Origin: Flavobacteriaceae bacterium
GTDB lineage: Bacteria; Bacteroidota; Bacteroidia; Flavobacteriales; Flavobacteriaceae
Direction: 5' to 3'
NCBI GenBank assembly: GCA_002690805.1
Contig: NZFW01000026.1
Location: 89,293-153,292, forward strand
Length of the DNA stretch: 64,000 bases
The stretch's first letter is position 1. Every line of letters starts with the position of its first letter. The position numbers and the translations under genes were made by a program. The notes under the pieces are model-generated. The model saw only the letters and a list, made by a program, of their open reading frames with translations, made no database searches and was not told the DNA's origin. Below, piece by piece: positions 44,118-52,335 of this stretch.

Positions 44118-46001
44118 ATGTCTAAGGGTAAAATTAATGTAGCAGTAGAAAATATTTTTCCACTAATTAAAAAGTTTTTGTATAGTGACCATGAAATATT
44201 TTTAAGAGAATTGATTTCTAATGCAACTGATGCAACTACAAAATTGACTCATCTAAGTAGTATTGGTGAGATTAAAGGAGATATTGGTTCCCCTAAAATT
44301 GAAATTAAAATAAATTCCAAAAAGAAAACTTTGCATATTATTGACGAGGGAGTTGGAATGACAATTGATGAAGTTGACAAATACATAAATGAAGTTGCAT
44401 TCTCTGGAGCTGAGGAGTTTTTGGAAAAGTATAAAGATACCGCACAAGACTCTGGGATTATTGGTCATTTTGGTCTAGGATTTTACTCTGCATTTATGGT
44501 TGCTGATAAAGTTGAAATTATAACCAAATCTCACAAAAATAAAGAAGGAGGCGCTCATTGGACATGTGATGGCTCACCAGAGTATACTCTTATAAAATCA
44601 GACAAAAAGAAAAGAGGTACTGAGATTATTCTTCACATTGCGAAAGACTCAAAAGAGTTTTTAGAGGAATCAAAAATTAGAGAACTTCTCTTGAAGTACA
44701 ATAAATTTATGCCCATCCCAATTAAACTTGGTACAAAAGAGATTGATCTGCCATTACCTGAAGGAGCTGATAAAGACCAGAAACCAGAAAAGAAAACAAT
44801 TGATGACATAATCAATAATTCCAGTCCAGCTTGGACAAAAACCCCTAAAAATCTTAACGAGGATGACTACAAAAATTTTTATAGAGAGCTATATCCAACT
44901 CAGTTTGAACCCCCATTGTTCAACATTCATTTGAATGTTGATTATCCCTTTCATTTAACAGGGATATTATATTTTCCAAAACTTAATAATGATATTAATA
45001 TTCAAAAGGATAAAATTCAATTATATCAAAATCAAGTATTTGTAACAGATAATGTTGAAGGAATTGTTCCTGAGTTTTTAACACTTCTAAGAGGTGTTAT
45101 TGATTCACCAGACATTCCTTTAAATGTCTCAAGAAGTTATCTTCAGGCAGACGGTGCTGTAAAGAAAATAAGTAATTATATAACTAGAAAGGTTGCTGAT
45201 AAGCTCAACAGTCTATTTAAAAAAGACAGAAAGTCATACGAGGAGAAATGGAATGACATAAAAGTTGTCATAGAATATGGAATGCTCAGTGAAGAAAAGT
45301 TTTTTGAGAAAGCAGAAAAATTTGCATTATACCCAACAACTAAAGGAGATTACCTAACCTATGCAGAACTTGAAGAAAAAATAAAACCCAATCAGACTGA
45401 CAAAGATGATAAATTGATAATACTTTATGCAAGTAATGTAGAGGATCAACATAGTTATATTAAATCTGCTGAAGAAAAAGGATATACCGTTCTTTTGTTA
45501 GATTCCCCCATAATTTCTCATCTAATTCAAAAGATGGAGGGTAGCAAAGAAAAGATTAGCTTTGCAAGAGTAGACGGTGATTCAATTGAAAATCTAATAA
45601 AAAAAGATGAAGATGTTGTCTCAAAGCTTTCTGAGGATGAAAAAAATAAACTTAAACCAATTATTGAAGAAGTTGTTAAAGATAACGGATATACAGTTCA
45701 GATTGAGTCAATGGATAGCAAATCACTACCCTTTGTTTTAGCACAACCTGAATTTATGAGAAGAATGAAGGAAATGCAGCAAACTGGTGGTGGTGGAATG
45801 ATGGGGAATATGCCAGAAATGTTTACATTATTAGTAAATTCGAACCATAATTTAATTGGTCAAATTCTCAAAACAAAAACAACAAAAAAGAGGGAACGAC
45901 TAATAATACAGGCACTAGACCTTGCAAAATTATCCCAAGGACTATTGAAAGGTGAGGCGCTAACAAAATTTTTAGAAAGAAGCTTAGAGCTAATTAAATA
46001 A
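44118..46001 (+). CDS. htpG: molecular chaperone HtpG (Hsp90)
   Basis: ATP-driven Hsp90 chaperone. 627 residues from ATG 44118 (MSKGKINVAVENIFPLIKKFLYSDHEIFLRELISNATDA, here quoted to show the start MSKGKINVAVENIF). The frame continues upstream to an ATG at 44046, but those 24 residues are unconserved and overlap the inverted repeats. GHKL ATPase motifs: ELISNATDA (31-39), DEGVGMT, and GHFGLGFYSAFMV. Middle domain with YPTQFEPPLFNIHL and the catalytic-loop region RGVIDSPDIPLNVSRSYLQ; the C-terminal dimerisation part includes a Gly/Met-rich loop (QQTGGGGMMGNMPEM). Complete. Confidence 0.95.
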   Translation: MSKGKINVAVENIFPLIKKFLYSDHEIFLRELISNATDATTKLTHLSSIGEIKGDIGSPKIEIKINSKKKTLHIIDEGVGMTIDEVDKYINEVAFSGAEEFLEKYKDTAQDSGIIGHFGLGFYSAFMVADKVEIITKSHKNKEGGAHWTCDGSPEYTLIKSDKKKRGTEIILHIAKDSKEFLEESKIRELLLKYNKFMPIPIKLGTKEIDLPLPEGADKDQKPEKKTIDDIINNSSPAWTKTPKNLNEDDYKNFYRELYPTQFEPPLFNIHLNVDYPFHLTGILYFPKLNNDINIQKDKIQLYQNQVFVTDNVEGIVPEFLTLLRGVIDSPDIPLNVSRSYLQADGAVKKISNYITRKVADKLNSLFKKDRKSYEEKWNDIKVVIEYGMLSEEKFFEKAEKFALYPTTKGDYLTYAELEEKIKPNQTDKDDKLIILYASNVEDQHSYIKSAEEKGYTVLLLDSPIISHLIQKMEGSKEKISFARVDGDSIENLIKKDEDVVSKLSEDEKNKLKPIIEEVVKDNGYTVQIESMDSKSLPFVLAQPEFMRRMKEMQQTGGGGMMGNMPEMFTLLVNSNHNLIGQILKTKTTKKRERLIIQALDLAKLSQGLLKGEALTKFLERSLELIK

Positions 46002-46080
46002 ATTATAATTTTAAAAATAATTTTATTTGTTGTCTTACATACTAATTCTCAATTAAACCTTTTAATAATTTATTAATCAA

Positions 46081-46100
46081 TGTATTGATATATCAATACA
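46081..46100. promoter_or_regulatory. 20-bp perfect palindrome before DUF5916 gene
   Basis: TGTATTGATA followed directly by its exact reverse complement. It lies between htpG and the DUF5916 gene, 20 bases before the preferred start at 46121. Zero-spacer palindromes of this size are typical of dimeric repressor operators, and I count no longer one in the intergenic DNA here. No regulator gene is adjacent. Confidence 0.45.
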
Positions 46101-46120
46101 AATTAAATCCAAAAATTAAA

Positions 46121-48334
46121 TTGAAAAATAAACTTCTGTTGTTTGGTTTTGTAATGTTTTTTATCAATAATTTCAACACCTACAGTCAGTCACGTGAAAT
46201 TATTGTTAAAACCACAAAAAAATCAATAATTATTGATGGCCTTGGAAATGACAAGGCTTGGGATGAAGCAAATCAAATTGATGATTTTTTTCAACATTTC
46301 CCTACTGACAGTCTTAAAGCTGAACTTAAAACATCAATCAAAATACTTAGAGACGAATCCAATATTTATTTATTAGCTAGATCTGAAACAAAAAATAAAA
46401 AATATGTAGTTAGCTCATTAAGAAGAGATTGGTCTGGTTGGGGAATTGATGGAATTACATTTGTATTTGACACATACAATGACAGAACAAATGCTTTCTT
46501 TTTTGGAACTAACCCTGAAGGTGTCCAGCGTGAATCTCTTTTATCAAATGGAGCCACTGATTACAGAAGAGACTCCAACAGTACATGGGATACTAAATGG
46601 GAAACTGAAGCAAAAGTTTTAGATAACCACATAATAAATGAGATAAAAATTCCTCTTAAATTCTTGAATTTTCCTGAAGGTTCAAAATCCTGGGGTTTTA
46701 ATGCTTATAGATTTGATAGCAATGTAAATGAATGGACAACCTGGATCCAAAGAACAAGAAATCAACAAATAGTCAACCTTGCTTTTCTAGGAAATATGAT
46801 TTTTGAAGATCCTTTAGGAAAGTCTAAAGCCCCTTTAGCATTTATTCCTTTCATAAATGGCATGAGTTCGAAAGATTTTGATGATGACATTAATTCAGAT
46901 AATTTAAGTTATGGAGCAGACGCAAAAGTTCCTATTGGAAATAGTTTAAATCTTGACCTAACTTTAAATCCTGATTTTTCGCAAGTTGAAGTTGATGATC
47001 AAGTTGTAAACTTAACTCGTTTTGAAATATCCTTACCTGAAAAAAGACAGTTTTTTATTCAGAACAGCGATTTATTTACCAATTTTGGAGATTCAAGAGA
47101 TGGGCGTCCTTTTTTTTCAAGAAGAATTGGAGTTGCTAAAGATAAAAATGGTAATAATATAGAAAATAGAATTATAGCTGGAGCTCGGTTGAGTGGAAAG
47201 TTAAATGATGATTGGAGATTAGGTTTTTTACATATGATTACTGAGGAAGATGTTAAAAACGAAATTCCCTCAAATAATAACACCGTATTTTCACTTCAAA
47301 AAAAAATGTTTACACGCTCTAGTTTAAGCTTATTATTGATCAATAGGGAAACAAAAAAAGAATATGATTTTATTGAAGACAATGAAAAGTTTAATCGGTT
47401 AATTGGAATTGATTACAACTTAGCTTCACCAGATAATATTTATGTAGGTAGGTTTTATTATCATAAATCTTTTAACCCAAACTCTACGAAAGATGATGAT
47501 GATAGTAGTTATGGAGCTTCAATCGAGAGAAATACTAGAAAAAACACGATTGAATTAGGTTTTAATATGCTTGGCGAAGATTTTAAATCTGATCTTGGAT
47601 TTGTTAGAAGAACTGATTTATTTAAAATTACTCCCCAATATAAATTGAAGTTTTATCCAGAAAATAAAAACTTAACACAGTGGGATGTAGGAGTTGGAAT
47701 GTGGAGCTATTTTAGACCTAATGATAATTTTAGAAATTCAGACAGAACCATAAGTCCATCAATTAACTTTGTATATAAAAATGGAATTAGAACAGGTTTA
47801 AGGTTTTATTTTAGATCAACATATCTATATAATGATTTTGATCCAACTGGACTCAATCCTGAGAACCCTATTCCTGGTGAAAATTTATATAAATATGCTA
47901 GTTTCAAGTTTACTTATAATTCTGATGTTAGAAAAGTTTTTAGTTATCGAGTCGAACCTGATGTTGGGCAGTTCTACACTGGAATGAAATATTCTATTGA
48001 AAATTCATTTAGATGGCGTTTACAACCGTTTATGTCTACCTCTTTATCTTTGAATTATGATCATATAGATTTGGGAAATGGTTTTTCATCTGAGAATATA
48101 TGGCTTATCAGACCCAAAGTAGATTTTACTTTTACCAAAAATATTTTTTGGTCATCCTATGTTCAATATAGCTCTCAATCTGATAATTTAGGAATAAACT
48201 CTAGGCTTCAATGGAGGTTTGCTCCTCTTTCAGATTTATACATAGTATACAATGATAATTACTATACAATAAATTCTCTTGTACCTAGAACCAGAAGTCT
48301 AAATTTAAAGTTAACTTACTGGTTAAATATGTAA
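46121..48334 (+). CDS. DUF5916 protein with N-terminal family-9 carbohydrate-binding-like domain
   Basis: About 738 residues, exported. The start is uncertain: the frame opens at TTG 46085, which lies within a palindrome. TTG 46121 gives MKNKLLLFGFVMFFINNFNTYSQ, a clean signal peptide, and the first in-frame ATG is 46154. Residues ~30-220 form a CBM9-like beta-sandwich (IIIDGLGNDKAWDEANQI, GIDGITFVFDTYNDRTNAFFF, GWGIDG, EIKIPLKFLNF). The rest is the DUF5916 domain, rich in alternating strands and ending in aromatic-polar repeats (RLQWRFAPLSDLYIVYND) like an outer-membrane barrel. It may handle glycans at the outer membrane; the function is unknown. Followed by a lipoprotein gene one base later. 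Confidence 0.85.
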   Translation: MKNKLLLFGFVMFFINNFNTYSQSREIIVKTTKKSIIIDGLGNDKAWDEANQIDDFFQHFPTDSLKAELKTSIKILRDESNIYLLARSETKNKKYVVSSLRRDWSGWGIDGITFVFDTYNDRTNAFFFGTNPEGVQRESLLSNGATDYRRDSNSTWDTKWETEAKVLDNHIINEIKIPLKFLNFPEGSKSWGFNAYRFDSNVNEWTTWIQRTRNQQIVNLAFLGNMIFEDPLGKSKAPLAFIPFINGMSSKDFDDDINSDNLSYGADAKVPIGNSLNLDLTLNPDFSQVEVDDQVVNLTRFEISLPEKRQFFIQNSDLFTNFGDSRDGRPFFSRRIGVAKDKNGNNIENRIIAGARLSGKLNDDWRLGFLHMITEEDVKNEIPSNNNTVFSLQKKMFTRSSLSLLLINRETKKEYDFIEDNEKFNRLIGIDYNLASPDNIYVGRFYYHKSFNPNSTKDDDDSSYGASIERNTRKNTIELGFNMLGEDFKSDLGFVRRTDLFKITPQYKLKFYPENKNLTQWDVGVGMWSYFRPNDNFRNSDRTISPSINFVYKNGIRTGLRFYFRSTYLYNDFDPTGLNPENPIPGENLYKYASFKFTYNSDVRKVFSYRVEPDVGQFYTGMKYSIENSFRWRLQPFMSTSLSLNYDHIDLGNGFSSENIWLIRPKVDFTFTKNIFWSSYVQYSSQSDNLGINSRLQWRFAPLSDLYIVYNDNYYTINSLVPRTRSLNLKLTYWLNM

Positions 48335-48335
48335 T

Positions 48336-49049
48336 ATGAAACACTTTCATCTATTTTTACTAGCTATTCTCTTTTCATGTAAACCTGACACCTCTGACAA
48401 TATAATGTATGTTGAAGGAGATATTACTGAATTAAGAAAAGGAACTCTTTATTTACAAAAAATAAAAGATTCCGTACTTATAAATGTTGATTCTATAAAA
48501 TTGAATAGAAATGGCAAATTTAATTTTAAAGTAGAAATAAGTGAGCCTGAAATTTTTCATTTATACCTAGCAAAAGATGATGGTGATTCTTTAAATGATA
48601 GAATAATATTTTTTGGAGATAAAGGCAAAATTAATATAAAGACAAGGTTAAAAACATTTGAAAGTAGTGCTTTTATTCAGGGTTCAACAAATAATGACTT
48701 ACTAGAAGAATATAAGTCAATTTCAAGAAAGTTTAATTTAAAAAATCTAGAATTATTCAAATTATATCTTGAATCTCAAAAAGATCAAAATTTAAAATCA
48801 ATAGATTCATTTAAAAAGCAAATTGACAATTTAACCAAAAGAAAATATTTATATACTCTAAATTTTGCAAATACTCACTTTGATAAAATGATTTCTCCCT
48901 ACATAATAATAAGTGAAGCAAGTGATGCCAATCCAAATTTACTTGATACCATCGCAAAAAAAATGCCAGATCATATTAAGAGCTCTAAGTATGGAAAAAT
49001 CTTCTTTAAGATATTAGAAAAAAATAAAAAAATAGTTGAAGAAAAATAG
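48336..49049 (+). CDS. DUF4369 lipoprotein
   Basis: 237 residues. MKHFHLFLLAILFSC is a lipoprotein signal with Cys15 as the lipidated residue. Residues ~24-125 match DUF4369 (YVEGDITELRKGTLYLQKIKDSVLINVDSIKLNRNGKFNFK in pattern), a beta-domain usually found before thiol-disulfide thioredoxin domains in Bacteroidota. Here no thioredoxin CxxC follows; the second half is helical and charged. It starts one base after the DUF5916 stop, so the two are very likely co-translated and may work together at the outer membrane. Confidence 0.82.
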   Translation: MKHFHLFLLAILFSCKPDTSDNIMYVEGDITELRKGTLYLQKIKDSVLINVDSIKLNRNGKFNFKVEISEPEIFHLYLAKDDGDSLNDRIIFFGDKGKINIKTRLKTFESSAFIQGSTNNDLLEEYKSISRKFNLKNLELFKLYLESQKDQNLKSIDSFKKQIDNLTKRKYLYTLNFANTHFDKMISPYIIISEASDANPNLLDTIAKKMPDHIKSSKYGKIFFKILEKNKKIVEEK

Positions 49050-49054
49050 TTTAA

Positions 49055-49321
49055 CTATAACTTTTCTAATTTCTTCTTCATTTTATTAATTCCGTCATTT
49101 AATTGTTGTTTAATTGACTTAAAATGAACCTTTTCTTTTTTAATTTTAAAAAGATTTATTTCTTTTATCAATTGATCAAAGAGCAAAAGAGACTCATCAA
49201 TTAATATATTGCTTTTTTTAATTTCAGCTCTAGGGTGAGTGATTTCCCATATGTATATATCCTCAATAAAAGATCCAATAGTATTATTAATATCTTTTTT
49301 TAATTGTTTAATACTAGCCAT
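49055..49321 (-). CDS. small helical protein of unknown function
   Basis: 88 residues, basic, cytoplasmic and almost wholly helical: IKQLKKDINNTIGSFIEDIY, WEITHPRAEIKKSNILIDE and a Lys-rich C-terminal helix (KQQLNDGINKMKKKLEKL). I recall similar short proteins in Flavobacteriia but no function. It is a plausible real gene because it fills the gap between a convergent lipoprotein gene and queD, and has its own ATG and good codon use. Fits a nucleoid or ribosome-associated helper in style only. Confidence 0.65.
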   Translation of the reverse strand: MASIKQLKKDINNTIGSFIEDIYIWEITHPRAEIKKSNILIDESLLLFDQLIKEINLFKIKKEKVHFKSIKQQLNDGINKMKKKLEKL

Positions 49322-49386
49322 GATTTTTTTTTCAAATATACATTTAAAAATATATTATATTGGCTTATGGTATATTTATATTAGGA

Positions 49387-49800
49387 TTATGATTTACCAG
49401 AAAATTTAACATAATTTCTTGGTGTTTCATATAAAGTAACCTCTAATTTATGGTTAGCTGCCATATGTTTAAAAAGCTTATTATAAATAACAACAACAAT
49501 GTTTTCTGCAGTGGGATTTAATTTTTTAAATTCAGGAACTTCAATATTTAAATTTTTATGATCAAAAGCATCTTCTATCTCAGTTTTTATTAAATCTTTA
49601 AGAATTTTAATATCAATAACATATCCTGTTTCTTTATCAATTTCACCAGTAACCCCTACAATAACTTCATAATTATGACCATGAAAATTTTTATTAGAAC
49701 ATTTTCCAAAAACAGACAAATTTTTTTCCTCACTCCAATCAGACCTATATAGTCTATGTGCTGCATTAAAATGTGCTTTTCTATTTACTGTTACTTTCAT
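49387..49800 (-). CDS. queD: 6-carboxy-5,6,7,8-tetrahydropterin synthase (QueD family)
   Basis: Makes 6-carboxytetrahydropterin from dihydroneopterin triphosphate in queuosine synthesis. 137 residues, T-fold. Zinc ligands His15 (FNAAHRL), His40 and His42 (NFHGHNYEV), catalytic Cys34 (GKCSNKNF), and the C-terminal EN.......LF, HLEVTLYETPRNY (seen as HKLEVTLYETPRNYV). The start lies 20 bases inside idi. PTPS-like activity is the alternative. Confidence 0.9.
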   Translation of the reverse strand: MKVTVNRKAHFNAAHRLYRSDWSEEKNLSVFGKCSNKNFHGHNYEVIVGVTGEIDKETGYVIDIKILKDLIKTEIEDAFDHKNLNIEVPEFKKLNPTAENIVVVIYNKLFKHMAANHKLEVTLYETPRNYVKFSGKS

Positions 49801-50317
49801 TTTTTTTTATGTGATTTACAAATTGCTCAAAAACTATTTTGAACCAAATAGTATAAATGTCAGGATTAGAATATAAATCTTGAGATATAAAATCCATTTT
49901 AACCCATTTCCAATCAGAAACTTCTTCAACATTTATAGTTGGATTATTATTAGTATATCCTATTAAAACATGATCTAACTCATGTTCTTTTAATCCATTA
50001 TCAAAAGGAGCTAAATATCTAAAAGTAAATGCTTCTTTTAAATTAATATTTAACCCCATCTCTTCATTAAGTCTTCGAACACCAGCTGACAATGAACTTT
50101 CATTTAATCGTTGGTGACTACAACATGTGTTTGTCCATAAATTGGGTGAATGATATTTTGTTTTTGCTCTCTTTTGAAGTAGTAATTCGTTTTTTGAATT
50201 TAGAACAAATACTGAAAAAGCCCTATGAAGAATCCCTTTTTGGTGAGCTTCCATTTTTGGCATAGTCCCCAAAAAATTATCCTGAGCATCAACTAGAACA
50301 ACTTCTTCTTCTTTCAT
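49781..50317 (-). CDS. idi: isopentenyl-diphosphate delta-isomerase, type 1
   Basis: Interconverts isopentenyl and dimethylallyl diphosphate for isoprenoid (quinone, carotenoid, undecaprenyl) synthesis. About 178 residues. Nudix-like core: EVVLVDAQDNFLGTMPKMEAHQKGILHRAFSVFVLN (metal His residues; quoted HQKGILHRAFSVFV), LWTNTCCSHQRLNESSLSAGVRRLNEEMGL with the active-site Cys and Nudix Glu, and VSDWKWVKMDF. Two in-frame ATGs exist (50323 and 50317); the second is chosen because a promoter box ends three bases before the first. Overlaps queD by 20 bases. Confidence 0.93.
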   Translation of the reverse strand: MKEEEVVLVDAQDNFLGTMPKMEAHQKGILHRAFSVFVLNSKNELLLQKRAKTKYHSPNLWTNTCCSHQRLNESSLSAGVRRLNEEMGLNINLKEAFTFRYLAPFDNGLKEHELDHVLIGYTNNNPTINVEEVSDWKWVKMDFISQDLYSNPDIYTIWFKIVFEQFVNHIKKNESNSK

Positions 50318-50325
50318 TATCATAT

Positions 50326-50356
50326 CAAAAATACCTAATATTTAAACAAAAACCAA
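50326..50356 (-). promoter_or_regulatory. Bacteroidota promoter for idi-queD
   Basis: On the minus strand TTG (complement of 50354-50356), then 20 bases, then TATTTTTG (complement of 50326-50333). It ends eight bases before ATG 50317, favouring that start and a very short leader. Confidence 0.5.
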
Positions 50357-50385
50357 TTAACTATTTCTCTTTAAGTTTTATTAAA

Positions 50386-50393
50386 TACTTTTG
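50386..50393 (+). promoter_or_regulatory. Bacteroidota -7 box before prfC
   Basis: TACTTTTG, 17 bases before the prfC ATG. No clear TTG at -33. Confidence 0.45.
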
Positions 50394-50410
50394 TGAAAAT
50401 TTACATATAA

Positions 50411-52000
50411 ATGGATTTTTTTGATGAGATTAAACGAAGACGAACTTTTGGGGTTATTTCTCATCCAGATGCTGGGAAAACAACTTTAACTGAAAAACTT
50501 TTATTGTACGGAGGAGCAATTCAAGAAGCAGGTGCTGTAAAATCAAATAAAGTTAAAAAAGGAGCAACTAGTGATTTTATGGAAATCGAACGTCAAAGAG
50601 GTATTTCAGTAGCAACCTCAGTTTTAGCATTTATGTATAAAAATAAAAAAATTAATATTCTTGATACACCTGGCCATAGAGATTTTGCAGAGGATACTTT
50701 TAGAACTTTAACTGCTGTTGATTCAGTGATAGTTGTTATAGATGTTGCAAAAGGTGTTGAAGAACAAACTATTAAACTAGTTGAGGTATGCAGACTTAGA
50801 TCAATTCCAATATTAGTCTTTATAAATAAACTAGATAGAGAGGGTAAGGATGCATTTGATTTAATGGATGAAGTTGAAATAAAGCTTGGACTAACAGTTA
50901 CCCCATTATCTTTTCCAATTGGAATGGGATATGATTTTAAGGGTATTTATAATCTTTGGGAAGAAAATTTAAAATTATTTAATCCAGATGACAAACAAAA
51001 AATATCTCAAAAAATAAAGTTTAATTCAATAAATGATGAAGACTTAAAGGATATTCTAGGCATTGATTTAATAAATAAGCTTAAGGAAGACATAGATTTG
51101 ATTTTAGGTGTTTATCCAAAATTTGATATCCAAAAGTATTTATCAGGTCATCTTCAACCAGTTTTTTTTGGATCTGCTTTAAATAATTTTGGTATTCAAG
51201 AGCTTCTTGATTGTTTTATAGATATTGCTCCCCAACCTCAATCAAAAAGTTCTGATGTAAGGGATATTAATCCAAAGGAGAGTGAGTTCACAGGTTTTGT
51301 TTTCAAGATACATGCTAATATGGATCCTAAACATAGAGACCGTCTTGCTTTTGTAAAAATAGTTTCAGGAAAATTTGAGAGAAATACTCCATACTTACAT
51401 GTAAGACAAAATAAAAAACTAAAGTTTTCTAGTCCAAATACATTTTTTGCAGAAAAAAAGGAAATCGTTAATGTTTCTTATCCTGGAGATATAGTTGGTC
51501 TTCATGATACAGGGAATTTTAAAATTGGGGATACATTAAGCACAGGAGAAAAAATAAATTTTAAAGGAATACCAAGTTTTTCACCAGAGCACTTTAGGTA
51601 CATAAATAATATTGATCCTATGAAAGCTAAACAACTTGAAAAAGGGATTAATCAATTGATGGATGAAGGTGTTGCTCAGCTTTTTATTTTGAACATTAAT
51701 AATAGAAAAGTTATTGGAACTGTTGGAGCACTTCAATTTGAAGTTATTCAATACAGGTTACTTCATGAATATGGTGCAAAATGCAGTTTTGAAAATCTAA
51801 ATGTTTATAAGGCTTGTTGGATATCTATTGATAAATCAGATGCTAAAGAGGTTGATGAATTTAAAAGAATAAAACAAAAATTTCTTGCTAAGGATAAACT
51901 AAATCAATTAGTTTTTTTAGCAGATTCAAGTTTTTCTCTCAACATGACTAAAAATAAATATTCAAGTATAAAATTTTATTTTACTTCTGAATTCAGATAA
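50411..52000 (+). CDS. prfC: peptide chain release factor 3
   Basis: GTPase that recycles RF1/RF2 from the ribosome after termination. 529 residues, normal. G1 SHPDAGKTTLTEKLLLYGGAIQEAGAVK (P-loop 18-25), the RF3-type switch ATSDFMEIERQRGISV, G3 DTPGHRDF, G4 NKLDRE, and G5 GSAL. The middle domain has GFVFKIHANMDPKHRDRLAFVKIVSGKF and the C-terminal ALQFEVIQYRLLHEYGAKC. It faces DUF3467 tail to tail with a 16-base gap. Confidence 0.96.
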   Translation: MDFFDEIKRRRTFGVISHPDAGKTTLTEKLLLYGGAIQEAGAVKSNKVKKGATSDFMEIERQRGISVATSVLAFMYKNKKINILDTPGHRDFAEDTFRTLTAVDSVIVVIDVAKGVEEQTIKLVEVCRLRSIPILVFINKLDREGKDAFDLMDEVEIKLGLTVTPLSFPIGMGYDFKGIYNLWEENLKLFNPDDKQKISQKIKFNSINDEDLKDILGIDLINKLKEDIDLILGVYPKFDIQKYLSGHLQPVFFGSALNNFGIQELLDCFIDIAPQPQSKSSDVRDINPKESEFTGFVFKIHANMDPKHRDRLAFVKIVSGKFERNTPYLHVRQNKKLKFSSPNTFFAEKKEIVNVSYPGDIVGLHDTGNFKIGDTLSTGEKINFKGIPSFSPEHFRYINNIDPMKAKQLEKGINQLMDEGVAQLFILNINNRKVIGTVGALQFEVIQYRLLHEYGAKCSFENLNVYKACWISIDKSDAKEVDEFKRIKQKFLAKDKLNQLVFLADSSFSLNMTKNKYSSIKFYFTSEFR

Positions 52001-52016
52001 AAATACAAATAAGTCT

Positions 52017-52325
52017 TTAAGCTTCACCTTGTGTTCCGAAATTCATGGGAATTGGTTGAGTATCATTAGTTTTAATTTCACCGTTTGCTTTTTCAAAACG
52101 ATTAATATTGTCTGATAGAGCCTTTTGAAACCTTTTAGCGTGTTCGGGGGTTAGTATAATTCTAGATTTAACTTTTGCTTTAGGTGAGCCAGGCATTAAA
52201 TTGATAAAGTCAACAACAAACTCTGATAATGAGTGATTGATTATAGCTAAATTTGAATAATATCCATCCGCAATCTTCTCATCAAGTTCAATATCAATTT
52301 TTTTATTTTTTTTTAAGTTACTCAT
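52017..52325 (-). CDS. DUF3467 protein
   Basis: 102 residues. The DUF3467 pattern is clear: GYYSNLAIINHSLSEFVVDFINLMPGSPKAKVKSRIILTPEHAKRF in outline (YYSNLAIINHS, FINLMPG, SRIILTPEHAKRFQKAL). Soluble beta-alpha protein of unknown function. It lies 10 bases after rpoC and must share its transcript, so its abundance is probably tied to RNA polymerase. Co-location with rpoC is a pattern I recall for Bacteroidota. Confidence 0.85.
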   Translation of the reverse strand: MSNLKKNKKIDIELDEKIADGYYSNLAIINHSLSEFVVDFINLMPGSPKAKVKSRIILTPEHAKRFQKALSDNINRFEKANGEIKTNDTQPIPMNFGTQGEA

Positions 52326-52335
52326 TTTAGAAAAA

